DNA of 64,000 nucleotides, taken from Zygaena filipendulae. Its lineage: Eukaryota; Arthropoda; Insecta; Lepidoptera; Zygaenidae. Location: positions 13,900,501 to 13,964,500 of the forward strand of contig OU015655.1 of the NCBI GenBank assembly GCA_907165275.2, given 5' to 3'. Below are positions 1-11,859 of this stretch, in pieces (the stretch's first letter is position 1; each line of letters starts with the position of its first letter). The position numbers and the translations under genes were made by a program. Below the pieces are notes generated by a model. It did no database searches, had not been told where the DNA came from, and was given only the letters and a program-made list of their open reading frames with translations.

Positions 1-677
1 AAACAGATACAAATTTACACTAAATAATAAATACAAGAAATATTTTAGCTATAATACAACTATTTGAACCCTTAACATTCTCTCTGAGTAATCGAGCGAA
101 ATAACTCTGCTATTGCTATTACACAAACGTCACAGCGAGCCGGTCGGCACACGTGACGTGTGTACGTGACGTCAGCACCCTACCTCGCCAGTGCTCCCGG
201 CACAAAAATGGCGACGACTATGACGACATACTGCCTACCTTAGGATACTGCGACACCAACGGAACGAATTTCTCGTCACTGCGAGCGCTGGGCCAGTGCT
301 ATCAGTAAAATCGGAACATACTCTATGGAAACTACAGTTACGGAACGCATACTACGTGATACGTTTTTTACATGTTTTTTTCCGTTTGTGACGTACAAAG
401 ATTACAATATAGACATAATCTTATCTGAAATATATATAAATCACGTGTCACGTTGTTTGTCCGCAATGGACTCCGAAACTACTGAACGGATTTTGATAAT
501 TTTTTTTTAACCATTTATAATATGGTCCAACTGAAAAGATAAGATAGTTTTTATTCCGGAATTCCCGCGGGAACTCCGGAATTAATGTGAGGAGCAGCTA
601 ATCACCGTAACCTACTGTCAGGGGCACAAAGAAGGATACAGAGTACTTTTTTCCCGGAATTCCCGCGGGAACTCCGC
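1..677. repeat. Repeat-derived DNA with two Helitron 3' pieces
   Basis: Two fragments of the Helitron family end near 600 (ggaattaatgtgaggagcagctaa) and continue at 650-677. Bases 140-175 are rich in ACGTGAC/GACGTCA. No BAG6 exon was recognised here, so the next one lies further left. Confidence 0.5.
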
Positions 678-1005
678 AATGGGCATGTTGACAAATTTTT
701 ATTTTTTAGTCCGTCATGTAGATTATTAAAAAATATTGGACACGTATTTTTTCTTTTTTTACGTAAAACAAAAAATAACGGCGATATATTGAGCTGAAAT
801 TTCGCGTGACGTCACTATTCTGACAGTTTGTATGGCGGTTTCAGCGGTTAGTGACGTCACGACCCCCTCACCGTAAACTTTAATGCGCTTTATCTCTGTA
901 CATTTTAATTTATTTGAAAAAGCAAAAAATACGTGTCTATTGTTTTTTTTTTAACTGGCGGACTAATTAGAATTTTGATTTTTAAAAGTAGTCCACATCC
1001 CCATT
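678..1005 (+). repeat. MITE-1 copy, nested in a Helitron
   Basis: Inverted ends AATGGGCATGTTGAC and GTCCACATCCCCATT. It splits a Helitron 3' end: tcccgcgggaactccgc lies to the left and taccgcggatgaaatcgcgg to the right. Contains two GTGACGTCAC palindromes. Confidence 0.85.
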
Positions 1006-1135
1006 ACCGCGGATGAAATCGCGGGGGACAGTGTAGTACCTATTGTGTATTTGTGAAAACAATAATTCGCTTCCAATTCTCCGGGCGATACAGTATTCCC
1101 GCCCGCCTGACCGACCGTGGGCGGCGTGCACTCAC

Positions 1136-1280
1136 CTGGGGGCCGCTCGCGTTGCGCAGCATCCGGATGTACGCGAGGCGGTGCGGCGCGAACTGCGCGT
1201 GCAGCGTCTCCAACTCCTCGAGCAGCTGCGCCAGGTCGCTGGGCCTCGACAGCCGCGCCACCCTGGGAACCCTTTGAGTA
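1136..1280 (-). CDS. BAG6: BAG6 coding exon 7
   Basis: Residues 205-253: an Arg-rich lead, then a helical segment LAQLLEELETLHAQFAPHRL and LAYIRMLRNASGPQ. Donor CAG|gtgagt. Three acceptors within 25 bases (gtgcag, ctcaaag, ttcccag) all keep the same frame, so the 5' edge may vary by a few residues. The exon is markedly GC-rich against AT-rich surroundings. Confidence 0.7.
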
Positions 1281-4200
1281 CTGCACGCGCGCCGACACGG
1301 CCGTAGTATAGGCCATAGGGGGAGGGGGGGGGATCGTGAGGGTCTTGACCCCCCCCCCCCATACACACACACAAAGACAGCCCGAGTACCTAAGCACTCT
1401 GAACAAAGAAACTTGGAAGAGAAGTAGTAAAAGAACACGCAAGCTAGAGTTCATTATTTGATTTGGAAATTATTTTTTACCAACTTCCAAAAAGGAGTAG
1501 ATTCCTCTGTTGGTTTTATGATTGTTAATTTACACCGGTTCGAATATTTTTCACGCGTTACCGAAAACAACGATTTGATAGATGTTTTATAACACGGCAG
1601 AATAGGTTTTAGGCAAGTCGATGACCGGATTGGCGCAGTACGTCACGTCTACTCGCTAATCGAGAGGTTCCGGGTTTGATTCCTTCCCGGTGCGGGTGGA
1701 CTTTGTGTGATGAATTTAGCGTCACGTGGTCACGCAAAGCTGGATTGATTGGATGATTTTGTTGAGCACGTAACGATCCGTTTCTTGGTTTCCTATGCGT
1801 TGAAGATTTTAGATTTTCAACTTGACAAAGGGGGCGGAGATGTCGCACTCAGAGTGGACTTAATTTTAAGAATAATTTAAATTTAATTTTAAGAACTTAG
1901 ACGATTATAAGTGATTGTACCGATCCTAAGTAATAAAGATATGTATTTTGAATTTTGAATTTTTGACTTTAATGATTACTTAGTTAAGTATAGATTTTTA
2001 AAACAAAACTGTCGCAATCAGAAAAGTTTAATAAATTAAAGTTAATTGGCATTTAACTAATTAAGTTACATCTCATTAAATGCCAATTAACACTAATTTA
2101 CTGAACGTTTCTGATTGCGGCAGTTTTGTTAACTAAGTAATCATTAAAGTCGACTCTGAGTGCGGCGGTATGTCTTGAAGAGCTTTAATTCTTAGCTACA
2201 AAAAAATAATTCAAATCGAACTTTAATCCAGTATAAATAGAGTGTACAATTGGACGTACCGACGCCGTGCACCAACCGCCCTGGGAGCGCTGGCTGTGTC
2301 TTCTGCGTTCTCTTGCAGCATCGGTTCCTGCTATAATTACAGTTGCGGTCTTTAAATAGGATAACTTCCGACCATTGGTTAAAAAAACTCCGAGGACACG
2401 AGTACACAAAGAGGAAAATAGGTATGTAACCAAAATATAGTAGGTAATAAGGAAAAAACAACGGCAAATCAACTCAATCATACGAGTGAACCTTAAAAAA
2501 AAAGCAAAAAATATCTACGTGTCTTTTTTTTTTTAACCGACGGATTTAATGGAGGTAAGATTTTCATGCCACGGCACCATGCCTATTGGTTGTTACCTCT
2601 TCGGCAGTGGCGGTGCTTGGGGCGGAATCCGTGTCCATCCCTTCAGCCGATGTTCCGCTGCTGGCTGGAGCACTGGCATTCTCCTAGAGCAATCACATCA
2701 ACATAATACTTAAACTGCCATTTCCGTACGTGTCTGATTCAATCACGTACAGTTTTATTCATTCCAACTTAAAATACGTATATAGGCAAGTTTATACATT
2801 ATCCAAGAGATAATGTATAAACTTCTAATTTCTAATTTCTATATCATATAATATAGTAATAATCTTTATAAATAAAAATGAATGTTTGTATGTCTGTCCT
2901 CTATGTGTTTCGAAACTATTCGTCCGATTGTGATGAAACTTAGGCGGGTTGTTCTGCCTGCGTCCGCAAAGGTTCCTGATCCCAAAACACACGCAGGTGA
3001 AACCGCGTGGTGCAGCTAGTAACAAATAAAAAGCTGTGCCTCGCGGTAAGTTTTTTTTTTTCTTTTTAACTTTTAACTAGGGACGAGTAGTCTCACAGGC
3101 GTCACGTGTTTTTAGAATTGACCACTTCCCCCCGCTTGCCGCGACCCCGCGTCTTAGTAGCTTTTGTTTTAGAGCTAAAACAACCGTGAAAGAAGTCAGA
3201 CTCGTCATCGGTTGTATAATACGTAAGTAATACTAATTAGAAAGTCGGCTGTCGTCTAGGAAGCCTGGGTTAAGGTCTATTAAAATACTAAGAAAGGGAT
3301 CTCAATTAGGGCCAATTGTTAATTATCGTTTATTTTCTAAATAAATTAAAAAAAAGATTGAATTTATTTAAATTTGTTTTATTACATACTTACCAATAGA
3401 TAAATATCAACCTAATTTCAAAACATCCGAATGCAATTTTATGAAAATAAGTAATGACTTTGAAAGTAGTAGCCTGTGAGACGTAATGTCCCTTATAGTG
3501 TTACAAATTTATCACGTCACTAGTTAAAGGTTAATAACAGAAGCGCACTCACCTCGCCGTCCATGTGAGCGTTGAGGGCGTTTATGTTGGTTCTAATCTC
3601 GGTGAGCAGACGACGAAAGAATTCCAGGCGGCTCGTGGTTGGCAATAACAAGAGTTGGTCATCCACGTATGGGGGCGGACTGGCCATAGCCTGTGCACGA
3701 CATTCAAATTTCAAATATAGAAAAGAAAAAACACATCCTAATCTTAGAATACAATAAATTTCTCACTAGCCAGTGTAAAGTATAATGGGCATGTTGACTA
3801 TTTTTTTTAGACCGCCTTGTAGATTAATAAAAAATATTGGACACGTATTTTTTTCTTTTTTTACGTAATCTAAAAATATAGGCGATACATAAATATAAAT
3901 AAATATATATCGTAAATGCACCGCCAAGTGAGCTCTCTGTACTACCTGAAGGTTGACTGGCAGAGAATGCCACTGTGGCATTAAGTCCGCCTTTTGTACC
4001 ATGATGTGCATAAAGTTTAAATAAATAAATAAATAAATACATTGAGTTGAAATTTCGCATGGCGTCACCCTTCGGACAGTTTGTATGGCGGTTATAGCGG
4101 TTAGTGACGTCACGATCCCCTCAAACTTTATTGCGCTTTATCTCTGTATATTTTAATTTATATGAAAAAGCAAAAAATACGTGTCCATCGTTTTTTTGTT

Positions 4201-6124
4201 TTCTAACTGACGGACTAATTAGAATTTTGATTTTCAAAAGTAGTCAACATCCCCATTATATAAATTGAAACCGTCCTTGATTACCAGAGTCATAGACACA
4301 AAATATTTAAAAGACAAAACAAAGCAAGTGGAAGAAAAGACATCCAGTTTCACTCACGATGATATACGCAATACGCATACTATTATGTACTTACCTATTT
4401 ATACTTATTTCTTAAGAAATAACAATGCCCGAAAGAAGCGAAGCTTTACAGTTAGCATAAGAGATTTCACCTAGTTTGGTTACAAGTTTTTTTTTTGACA
4501 TGTAGAGATGTGGACTCAAAATTTTTCATGTCTATAAGTATTGAAATAATCACCATAATCCTCCTAAAATGCTGTTGTGTTGGGTTCAGGCTATCAGGAG
4601 TGGTCGAGTTGTTGCTAGGAGCGGCCTGTTGGCGAGATTCCGGACTCGGCGGGGCGCGTTGCACCAAATGGACCACTTTCCCGTCGACAGCTGTGGAAAA
4701 TGTTGGACGGTAAGAATTTTTCATACCACCTGCTCGACAATGTCAATTTACATATCACGCAATCTCAACCTAAAGCAAGGCATTACATCTCAACCCAAGG
4801 GCAGGGACACTGAGCAAATAATCACTACGTTTTAAGAGTAGGCACTTCCATACTAATCGCTGAACCAATCTATGAAAGCATTTGGTGCCAACCATACCAA
4901 TGCAATCTATGAGGCGGTCATAGAAATTTGGTTAAGTATTCCAAAGTTGGTAAAGAAGTTCGGGCATAAATCCATAGTAACTTTTGATTCAAGGGAGTGT
5001 CGCTGGCCTGAGCAGGGAGATAATGGTGTATGAAACTCCCAAGGGAGTAACGTAATTTGAGTTTGGAAAGTTAAAATTTGAAGGAAAACTCTTAGCATTT
5101 TATTCTTTTATATGATCTGCCTGTGATGGCCAGTTAGATTTTTGAATAAACCCTCTTTACAATGCCCGTTTAAAGAGGGTTTATGTCTCGCAGTAGGTAT
5201 GAAAAGTAGAGTATGCACCTCAAGGATAAATCCTGTCTTCGTCACGGGCAGTTTAAACCCCTCGCTTCACTCAGGACTCTACATGCTTCGCTTCCCACTT
5301 GCATGCTACCCTTGCTTCGCTCAGGAGTTAAATTTTTAATTCCCCTCGTTATGCTCAGGGATTAACTCTAAAGTCCCTCCTTACGCTCAGGGTTCAATAT
5401 GCCGCCCGTGACGTAAGACACTGCTTTACTCCCTCGGTGCATCTATTATTATTACAAGGTTGCTCTGCGCCTCTATGGAAATGCCGAATCTCGACGGCAG
5501 CGCCACCAACCAGGTCCAATTGTGAATCTTAACCATCTAGGCACCCTCTCAAACACTGACATAAAAAGCCTCCTGCATTTAGGGTGAAAACTATATGGTA
5601 TAGGTATTATAAAAATTAACATAATTGGAAAAAGTTGTCCGTTTTAATGTTGGAGTAAAAGTTTTAACGTGATTTCTTTTTGGACTGACTAGCTGTTCCC
5701 CGCGGTTTCACCCGTGATAAGTTGGGAGTTCCCGCGGCAATTCCGGGATAAAAGGTACCCTATGTACCTCTGTACCTCTGACAACATGAATGAAAAATTT
5801 CATGATGATCGATTGAGCCGTTAAGGCGTGAAAGCGTAACAAACAAACAAACTCACTTTTGAGGATGACATTGAATTCACATGAGGTGATGGGACGGTTT
5901 TTTTAAAGCCTCGGTATAATAAATATTAGGATTTATTTATTTCAGACTAGTAAGTAGTCGTGCCCTGCGGTTGCACCCGCGGGAAACGCGCGTTTTTATG
6001 TGACTCCTTTTTTTCCCTACATCCTATTTAAATAAAGGAAAGCCTATATGTAGCCTCGGGCTAAGCTTAGTCTACCTGTGAAACCGCATGACAATCCGAT
6101 CAGTAGATTCAGAGTTCATCGTGT

Positions 6125-6169
<45 letters not shown>

Positions 6170-9100
6170 AAAAAATTAAAAACTCTTTATTTGTGGTTGA
6201 TTACTCTTCTTTTATCGCCTCCTGTAAATTTTTGTTAAAAATATTCAATTTACAGAATCACGGATTCTACTCTTTTATTATAGTAGGAGTAGGATTTATT
6301 TATTTCTAAAGATATTCGGGAATAGACTCCGGACAGTTATGCTGAAAACCGCGAAGACACCCAGATAACAAAACACATTTTGTATGTAATTGTTACCCAT
6401 CAAAGGTTGGCATCGGTATTAATTACCATACTCTGCTAGTTTCTTCTCGTCTTGCAGCACTCTCCCACAAAAGATGAGTCTTTGCAAGATAATATCGATT
6501 CCCATCTTCTCCCTTACTTTCTCTTTGAGCTGTTGCACTGTGATCTGTAATTATATTTAATATTAAATTACTTACCATTATTTGGCACCAATACATATGT
6601 TTTAAAGAAATATATTATGTAGAAGTAATACAAAACACACAGATTCAGGTTAAACACAAATGTGCTTCGTATAAATTTTTACTCTAATGCGAGAATCGAA
6701 CTCACTAGCTGGTTCGCTAACCACTTCGGACTAAACTAACAGTGTTCTTCATAAACTACCACGTAAGTCTGGCCCCCTTAGCCGAGTTGATAATATAAAT
6801 TTTTTATCGCTATGGAAATTTACGGAACGTATCGTCATGTCACGAAAAGGTTTTCTTTAGCAATAATGACTATAGATTGTCAACTTGACTAAGGGGGCTG
6901 TGCAGATTGATGGAGTTCACCCTGCGCAGAGTTTCCTCCTGGTGTTTTCTTTTACCGTAAAATTCAAATTCTAAAACCTGATCAAACGGCTGACCTCTTA
7001 AGATGCAAGATTTAGATTTCTTATCATATTTTTTTCTTTACAAGTTTTTAAAATGATGCTTTAAGAATTAAGAATATTAAGATATAATTGTTGTCGCTGT
7101 TAACACAATAACACTGTTTTCACTGCATTACCAAATAATACTAAAATTATTTTAACTCTCAAAATTTGCTTTGCAATATGTTTAAAAGAATAATTATAGC
7201 GCCCAAGCTCGGTTTATACATCAACTTCAGCTCAATTACATCTAACATATATATATATATAGTTGAGATGATTCACCCGCGTTATTTTTGGAGTTTCCGT
7301 AGATAAAAATACCCTATGTATCCAGGAATACTGTAGCTTTTTTTGTGTAAAATATTTTTTTTAATCTATTCGGTCGTTTTTGAGTTTATCCATTACAAAC
7401 AAACATACAAAAATTCAAATCTTTTATCTCTATAATAACAGTAAGTAAAAAATAATGCTGCACAAATTAAAATTAAATAAAACACCACAAAGAAAAAGAA
7501 GTTTAAAATAATTAGGTAACTACTAAAATAGATGAAATAAATTAAATCTTAGAATGTACTCATAAAAACATAAATTATAAAGGTTTTGCAATAAAATTCT
7601 CTCAATTCGCAATGCAATGCATTCCTTTAACGAAAAGTGTAAAAAAATAATAAGAAAAAATCGCCTAGCATTTCTAACTTTCTAATTCAGTAAAACAAAA
7701 AAAAAAAAACTTATTGGAATTGTACATAAATCTTAAAGATGATAAAGTCGATTTCGCCACCGTATTAATGCCTGCGCACATTATGCGACATGTCGTTGCG
7801 TCTTGTCACAACAACTTGACTATCAGAAATATTCAGAATTCAAATAAGCCTGCCTTAACTAACGCTAATTATGATAAACAATTAGCAACGGTTAAGTTCA
7901 AGAGGGTCTCCATTCACATCCAGTTATTTGAATTTCAGTGTGTTCAATGTAAGGGAAACCAATAGAGCACAACACAAGCAGCAATCTGCCATACATCGCA
8001 AGTATGCGAAGTTCCCATCCACCATCATGTATATGAAAGGCACCCTCAGTCATTTCACTTATGTAATAAAGATATATACCTACTATACTAGCTGTTCCCC
8101 ATGGTTTCACTCAGGTTCCTGTGATAATTCCCTGATAAAAAGTATCCTATGTCCTTCTTCCTGTACCCTGACAATGTGTATGTAAAATTATTTCATGAAA
8201 ATAAGTTGAATAGTTGAGGTGTGAAAGTGTAACCAACAAACCAATAAACTCACATTTGCATCTATAATATTAGTTAGGATTAGGAATACTACTGTACCGT
8301 AGAATAGTGCGCTCAGAAATCATAACATTTCATGAAGTATAATGCAGTAAAAATTTTTAGTGGCTTGCACTTAGAGAAAGTGCTTGACCTCAAGCCTTAC
8401 TGATGTGTTAACTTTCGATAAGCGAATTTTGTTTTGTCCAAAACAATATCAAACTATTTCTCAGCATCGGCCCATAAGCTATAAATTGTGCCAAAATTAA
8501 TAGCATAAGGTGCTATATTCAATAATGGCCACATACTCAACTATAGTAATACAAGTTAAAATCCAGGATTGAAAACATGTGTCAAATATGTTGTTTGCAT
8601 GTTGTGCAAACAACATATTTGACATGTTATGTTATAGCTTATCTGCGTCCAATTATGAGACCACTCACAGAAGAGGGCAGTCACGTCATATTTATACAAT
8701 ACATGATTTAAGCATGATGGAGTTTTCAATGATATCCAAAAGTACAATTTTACTTGGGATCCTACAATATGTTAAGCCTGAATCAAGAAGAATGAAGCTG
8801 CAAAGCATAAAAATTGAACAAACAAAAAAAATACAGTCAAATTGAGAACCTCTTCCTTTTTGAAGTCGGTTAAAAATAACTAACAGACGTTTATATAAAT
8901 TGAAAATATAACAGTGATAGCAACAAACACATTATGTATCCAAAGGTACTATAATGTGTTCACTGTCCCACAGTCCCATTTGGAGTTGTTCACTACCACA
9001 GCCCGATTTGAAGTCGCAAGCTAACTATAACGACTAGTCCACACACAGTTTTGGTGTTATATTTCTTCTTTGACTATCATCTTTACTATTATTAATGCGT

Positions 9101-9894
9101 AAGTACATATGAGAATTTATAGTTCCAAATATTTTTTTTTTTACTTTGGAGGTATTTACAAAATTTGACAGTGAACTTGATAAATTTGGATGGGATGAAC
9201 AAAAGTACATTTTACAATTGGTGTATCATAGCAAATAGTAGTTGTAGTAGTCTCTGCCTACCTCTGTGGGAGGCAAACATTATAATATGTGTATGTTTCA
9301 GACATTGACATGCCAAGAAAAATATCTTTTTCACAGCTAATTCATATTTATATCAAAGCTATAGCAAAAACTGAAGGTAGACTGCAATTTACCCCTAACA
9401 AATGTGAAAGTGAGTCTGTCTTACACCTTTTATACTTTAACTAGTTATTTGACCAAACATCATGGAATTTTGTACAGAAAAGGACATGAGGTACTTTTCA
9501 CCTTGGAATAACATGGGAACTCCAAAATTAACGCGGATGATACCGCTGGGAACAGCTTAGAGACAAAAGCATACATCATACAGTAAATGGATAATTTAGG
9601 TACCTATGCTGAGGCACTTTTATACAATATGTTCCTATCGTTTTTCAATAACGAAATATTCATATTGATTGTCCACACACGGAGTGAAAATGTAAAACGA
9701 TGTAGGGTAGAAGTAGAATTCTTCCAGAATTCTTCCACGATTATTAAATCGTGCTTCGTTTATGCTAACCAAGATATGGATTAAAATTCAAAGCAAATGG
9801 TTATTATTATTAGCAAAAACTCAATACTGACCTCATCATCCACTGAAAATTGATGATTGTTGGAGTCCAACGTTTTTATTGTAAAATTAATCAT
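1136..9894 (-). CDS. BAG6: BAG6/Scythe-like ubiquitin-like chaperone, N-terminal part (gene continues left of window)
   Basis: Seven coding exons on the minus strand join in phase: 9894-9832, 6544-6427, 4690-4554, 3690-3553, 2683-2597, 2330-2260 and 1280-1136, giving 759 nt or 253 codons. Residues 1-75 form a ubiquitin-like domain: start MINFTIKTLDSNNHQF, then QRLIFCGRVLQDEKKLAEY and the diagnostic VDGKVVHLVQRAPP that closes the BAG6 ubiquitin-like domain. After that the protein is Pro/Ser/Asn-rich, followed by a helical stretch (residues about 205-253, LAQLLEELETLHAQFAPHRL). Known for the family: BAG6 is a cytosolic and nuclear chaperone in tail-anchored protein targeting and in degradation of mislocalised and ER-dislocated proteins. 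Mammalian BAG6 is over 1,000 residues, so most of this gene, including the BAG-like C-terminus, lies beyond base 1. The start is the first ATG of exon 1. Family assignment is strong; exon 6 is the least certain piece. Confidence 0.85.
1615..1835 (+). repeat. tRNA-derived SINE
   Basis: An A-box-like TTGGCGCAGT and a B-box-like GGTTCCGGGTTTGATTCC about 35 bases apart mark a tRNA-type RNA polymerase III promoter. The rest does not fold as a tRNA. The last part (tttcaacttgacaaaggggg) recurs near 6885 and 48065. Confidence 0.65.
1842..2168. repeat. MITE-4 copy, long palindrome with an insert
   Basis: Ends GTCGCACTCAGAGT and ACTCTGAGTGCGGC are inverted. From 1967 to 2150 the arms pair for about 80 bases (aaaactgtcgcaatcagaaa against ttctgattgcggcagtttt). 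About 100 bases with a ttgaattttgaattttt tail interrupt the left end. Confidence 0.75.
2260..2330 (-). CDS. BAG6: BAG6 coding exon 6 (predicted linker exon)
   Basis: A 71-nt exon between acceptor taattatag and donor CG|gtacgt, reading QEPMLQENAEDTASAP and an Arg-rich end. It is needed to shift the phase from 0 to 2 so that exon 7 reads in its protein-like frame, which is the main argument for it. A second acceptor three bases on (tagcag) would remove one Gln. Confidence 0.5.
2597..2683 (-). CDS. BAG6: BAG6 coding exon 5
   Basis: Residues 153-181, Ala/Ser/Thr-rich disordered linker (ENASAPASSGTSAEGMDTDS). Acceptor ttgctctag, donor GAG|gtaaca, phase 0 at both ends. Supported by splice signals and frame only, because the linker is not conserved. 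Confidence 0.65.
2866..3019 (+). repeat. Helitron-like element, subfamily 2
   Basis: Ends in gcaggtgaaaccgcgtggtg then cagctag. The body (gtccgattgtgatgaaactt; cctgcgtccgcaaaggttcc) matches, inverted, the element at 54682-54838. Confidence 0.65.
3553..3690 (-). CDS. BAG6: BAG6 coding exon 4
   Basis: Residues 107-152, phase 0 at both ends, acceptor gtgcacag and donor GAG|gtgagt. Contains an amphipathic helix (RLEFFRRLLTEIRTNINALN), as expected of the first helical repeat after the ubiquitin-like domain in BAG6 proteins. Confidence 0.75.
3782..4259 (+). repeat. MITE-1 copy interrupted by a LINE/SINE tail
   Basis: Perfect-looking ends ATAATGGGCATGTTGACTA and TAGTCAACATCCCCATTAT. An insertion of about 145 bases (3891-4034) carries tggcattaagtccgcctttt and an (AAAT)n tail, flanked by ATACAT direct repeats. 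Confidence 0.85.
4554..4690 (-). CDS. BAG6: BAG6 coding exon 3
   Basis: Residues 61-106. Acceptor tttccacag. Begins with VDGKVVHLVQRAPP, the best family signature in the window, then a Ser/Gln/Asn-rich linker. The donor ATG|gtgatt is weak but keeps the frame into exon 4. Confidence 0.85.
5142..5440. repeat. Short degenerate repeats, cttcgctcagg units
   Basis: The unit ctcgcttcactcagg/cttgcttcgctcagg/ctcgttatgctcagg/ccttacgctcagg recurs about every 50 bases. A short inverted repeat ataaaccctctttac/gtttaaagagggttta lies at 5145-5181. No coding frame is convincing. Confidence 0.5.
5689..5932 (-). repeat. Helitron-like element
   Basis: Read on the minus strand it ends in the CCGCGG-type hairpin and GCTAG at 5689. 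The other end is the taatatttat/aggat form of the TCCTA start. Confidence 0.7.
5946..6170 (-). repeat. Helitron-like element with (GACA)n microsatellite
   Basis: Starts ctagtaagtagtcgtgccct and ends in about ten GACA units at 6126-6166, then a run of A. Confidence 0.55.
6427..6544 (-). CDS. BAG6: BAG6 coding exon 2
   Basis: Residues 22-60, centre of the ubiquitin-like domain (ITVQQLKEKVREKMGI, then QRLIFCGRVLQDEKKLAEY). The acceptor is ttacag. The donor is TATG|gtaatta; a GT two codons earlier would break the frame into exon 3, so this one is preferred. Confidence 0.88.
6680..6910 (-). repeat. tRNA-derived SINE
   Basis: On the minus strand, GAAGTGGTTAGCGAACCAG and GAGTTCGATTCTCGC form a B-box region. 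The caacttgactaagggggc tail shows kinship with the copy at 1615. Confidence 0.5.
8088..8280 (-). repeat. Helitron-like element
   Basis: Near full length: ctagctgttccccatggtttcactc at the left and tctataatattagttaggat at the right. The hairpin has decayed (CCATGG in place of CCGCGG). Confidence 0.7.
8580..8624. repeat. Perfect 20-bp inverted repeat, 5-base loop
   Basis: Arms TGTCAAATATGTTGTTTGCA and its exact complement around tgttg. It lies in BAG6 intron 1. Confidence 0.9.
9225..9300 (+). repeat. LINE/SINE 3' tail fragment
   Basis: tctctgcctacctctgtggg followed by gtgtatgtttc resembles the conserved 3' end of lepidopteran non-LTR elements. Confidence 0.4.
9832..9894 (-). CDS. BAG6: BAG6 coding exon 1
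   Basis: Encodes residues 1-21, the first beta strands of the ubiquitin-like fold. The donor is GAG|gtcagt at 9831. The ATG is the first in the exon; the 5' UTR must begin between here and the repeat that starts near 10190. Confidence 0.85.
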
Positions 9895-10189
9895 TTTTAG
9901 GAGAACGAACGAGACGAAGGTAGAATGATAGAATAATTATTGGAATGGGTAGGTGTTTGTGTGAAAGAAAACCGAACTTCGTCCCGTATGCTTCACGCAA
10001 TATTCCTCCGATTTGATACTATTTTACTTACACCTATCACAAAGAATTTATTTTGATCTTTTTAAATTGAATAACTCTTCAATATTTCTTGATACTGATA
10101 GCTGTGATCAAAAAAGACTGCTCCGATGATGATGTATTTTTGAGACACTTCGGTTCGGAGTTCGGACGGAATTTAGATTAGGGAAGTGA

Positions 10190-11690
10190 AAAATAATCGA
10201 TTTTTAATAAATCGATTATACAAATTATACATTGGGCAGAAACCCAACGAAAAAAATTAAAAATTTGGAAGGATATCATAAGGACAAAAAATTGACATTT
10301 TACTTTTTGTACTCCACTTAGCATATAATTTTAATTTTTTCTAATAAAATATAAAATGTGACAGTAGCTATTTTTAGTTACTTTATCGTTTAAAGTTTAA
10401 AGCTCAAAAAAGATTATTTTGTTTTGTTTTGTATTTTAATTTTGAAATTGTGTTGGTTATCCTTTAAACTTTTCTATTCTGCAATATATATGCTATAACT
10501 ATGAAGAAAAGCATACACATTTAACCAACTTCCAAAAAGGAGGAGGTACTATGTTCAGTCGTATATGTTTTTTTTATAATATGTTCACCGATTACTCAAA
10601 TATGGTGGGACTAGTTTGGAAAGTTGTTTTTCCTTTAAAGGGCATACTTCCAAGTTCTGTCATCAAGTCGGGATCTAATGATGGGATCTAGGACAAATCA
10701 AGGAAACTCTTTAAATATTACAAGCACACCTATAGCAATTTGGGGAGTGAATCTTCATTTGATTTCGGAAAGCCAAATTTGGAGAAGTGGAATAGATGAT
10801 GAAAACCAAAGATGGTCATCAGAATTACTCAATAATAAGTACATCACGGATTCCGATTCGATTACTTTAATAATATGGTTTCTAAACAATAGGCTATTTT
10901 ACTACTTTTTTTTAGTCCATCTTATAGATTATTAAAAAATATTGGACACGTATTTTTTCTTTTTTTACGTAACCAAAAAATAACAGCGATACATTGAGTT
11001 GAAATTTCGCGTGACGTCACTAACTAGTGCAGTTTGTATGGTGGCTTGTAGCGGTAACTGACGTCATGTCACTCACGAGCCCCCCTCCCTAAACTTTAAT
11101 GCGTTTTATCTCTATGTATTTTCATTTATTTGAAAAATAAAAAAAATACTTGTCTAATGATTTCTAATTTTCTAAAAGTCGGACTAATTAAAATTTTGAT
11201 ATTCAAAAGTTGTCAACATCCCTATTTATGCTCGTCACAATCCAAAGTGAAACTGATGGGTACCAAGAGAATTCCTCAACAATAATTGGCATCCATTCAT
11301 CGAGAAGAGAAATATTTTGTAAAAGGTGATGAGCAGTTGACATTAGACTATTGTAATCTAAGGTAAATTACTAAGCAGCTCTTAAAAGAGAGAAATTAAT
11401 AAAATTTTAGCAAAAAAATTAAAGCTGACTTCCAAAAACACAAAAAACTGATTAGCGATAGCACAAACTAATAATAATATTACGAGTATTTTTGACTTTG
11501 TCAATTAAATGGTACCTTTTTTATTATTTTTGGCTTTTTTGTTTTTAGAAGTCGTTTAAAATTTCACAAAATTTAAAATTTTGTTTATAATACAAAAACA
11601 AAGTTTTCCATTCAAATCGATTATTATTGAAAAGAGAAAAATCGATTTCTTTCGCTAAATGTCATAGTAGTTGGTAGTTTTTCGGAACAG
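10190..11690. repeat. AT-rich element with AATCGATT ends (REP-I), carrying a MITE
   Basis: Left end aataatcgatttttaataaatcgattat, right end gaaaagagaaaaatcgattt. Both match the element at 42320-43075, which also shares ggaaggatatc and tttttagttact/gttttgtattt internally. MITE-1 sits at 10889-11227. The left edge lies about 300 bases upstream of the BAG6 start. Confidence 0.6.
10889..11227 (+). repeat. MITE-1 copy, diverged
   Basis: Ends aataggctattttacta and gttgtcaacatccctattt; keeps GTGACGTCAC on the left and a decayed second palindrome (actgacgtcatgtcac). Confidence 0.7.
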
Positions 11691-11859
11691 ATATTTTTAT
11701 TTTTTTATCAGCGCAGGCCAATGTTGCCTTGTGAAATTTCGTCAATACGAACTCAAAAAAAAGATACTAAAAATGCGAACGTGAGTTTATGTATTTGTTA
11801 TTACGCCTTCACCCAACTGCTCACCCAGTCATCATGAAATAGATAAACATGTTATGCCG

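Noticed and set aside
963..1454. Several overlapping frames on both strands, up to 163 codons
   Set aside because: Only the frame joined through the splice sites at 1280 and 1136 fits BAG6; the others are shadows in a GC-rich exon and a poly-G/C tract.
1615..1700. tRNA gene
   Set aside because: A- and B-box-like sequences exist but no cloverleaf; it is a SINE head. The same holds for 6680 and 41285.
2185..2481. 98-codon minus-strand frame
   Set aside because: Only the 71-nt part at 2260-2330, in another frame, fits the BAG6 model.
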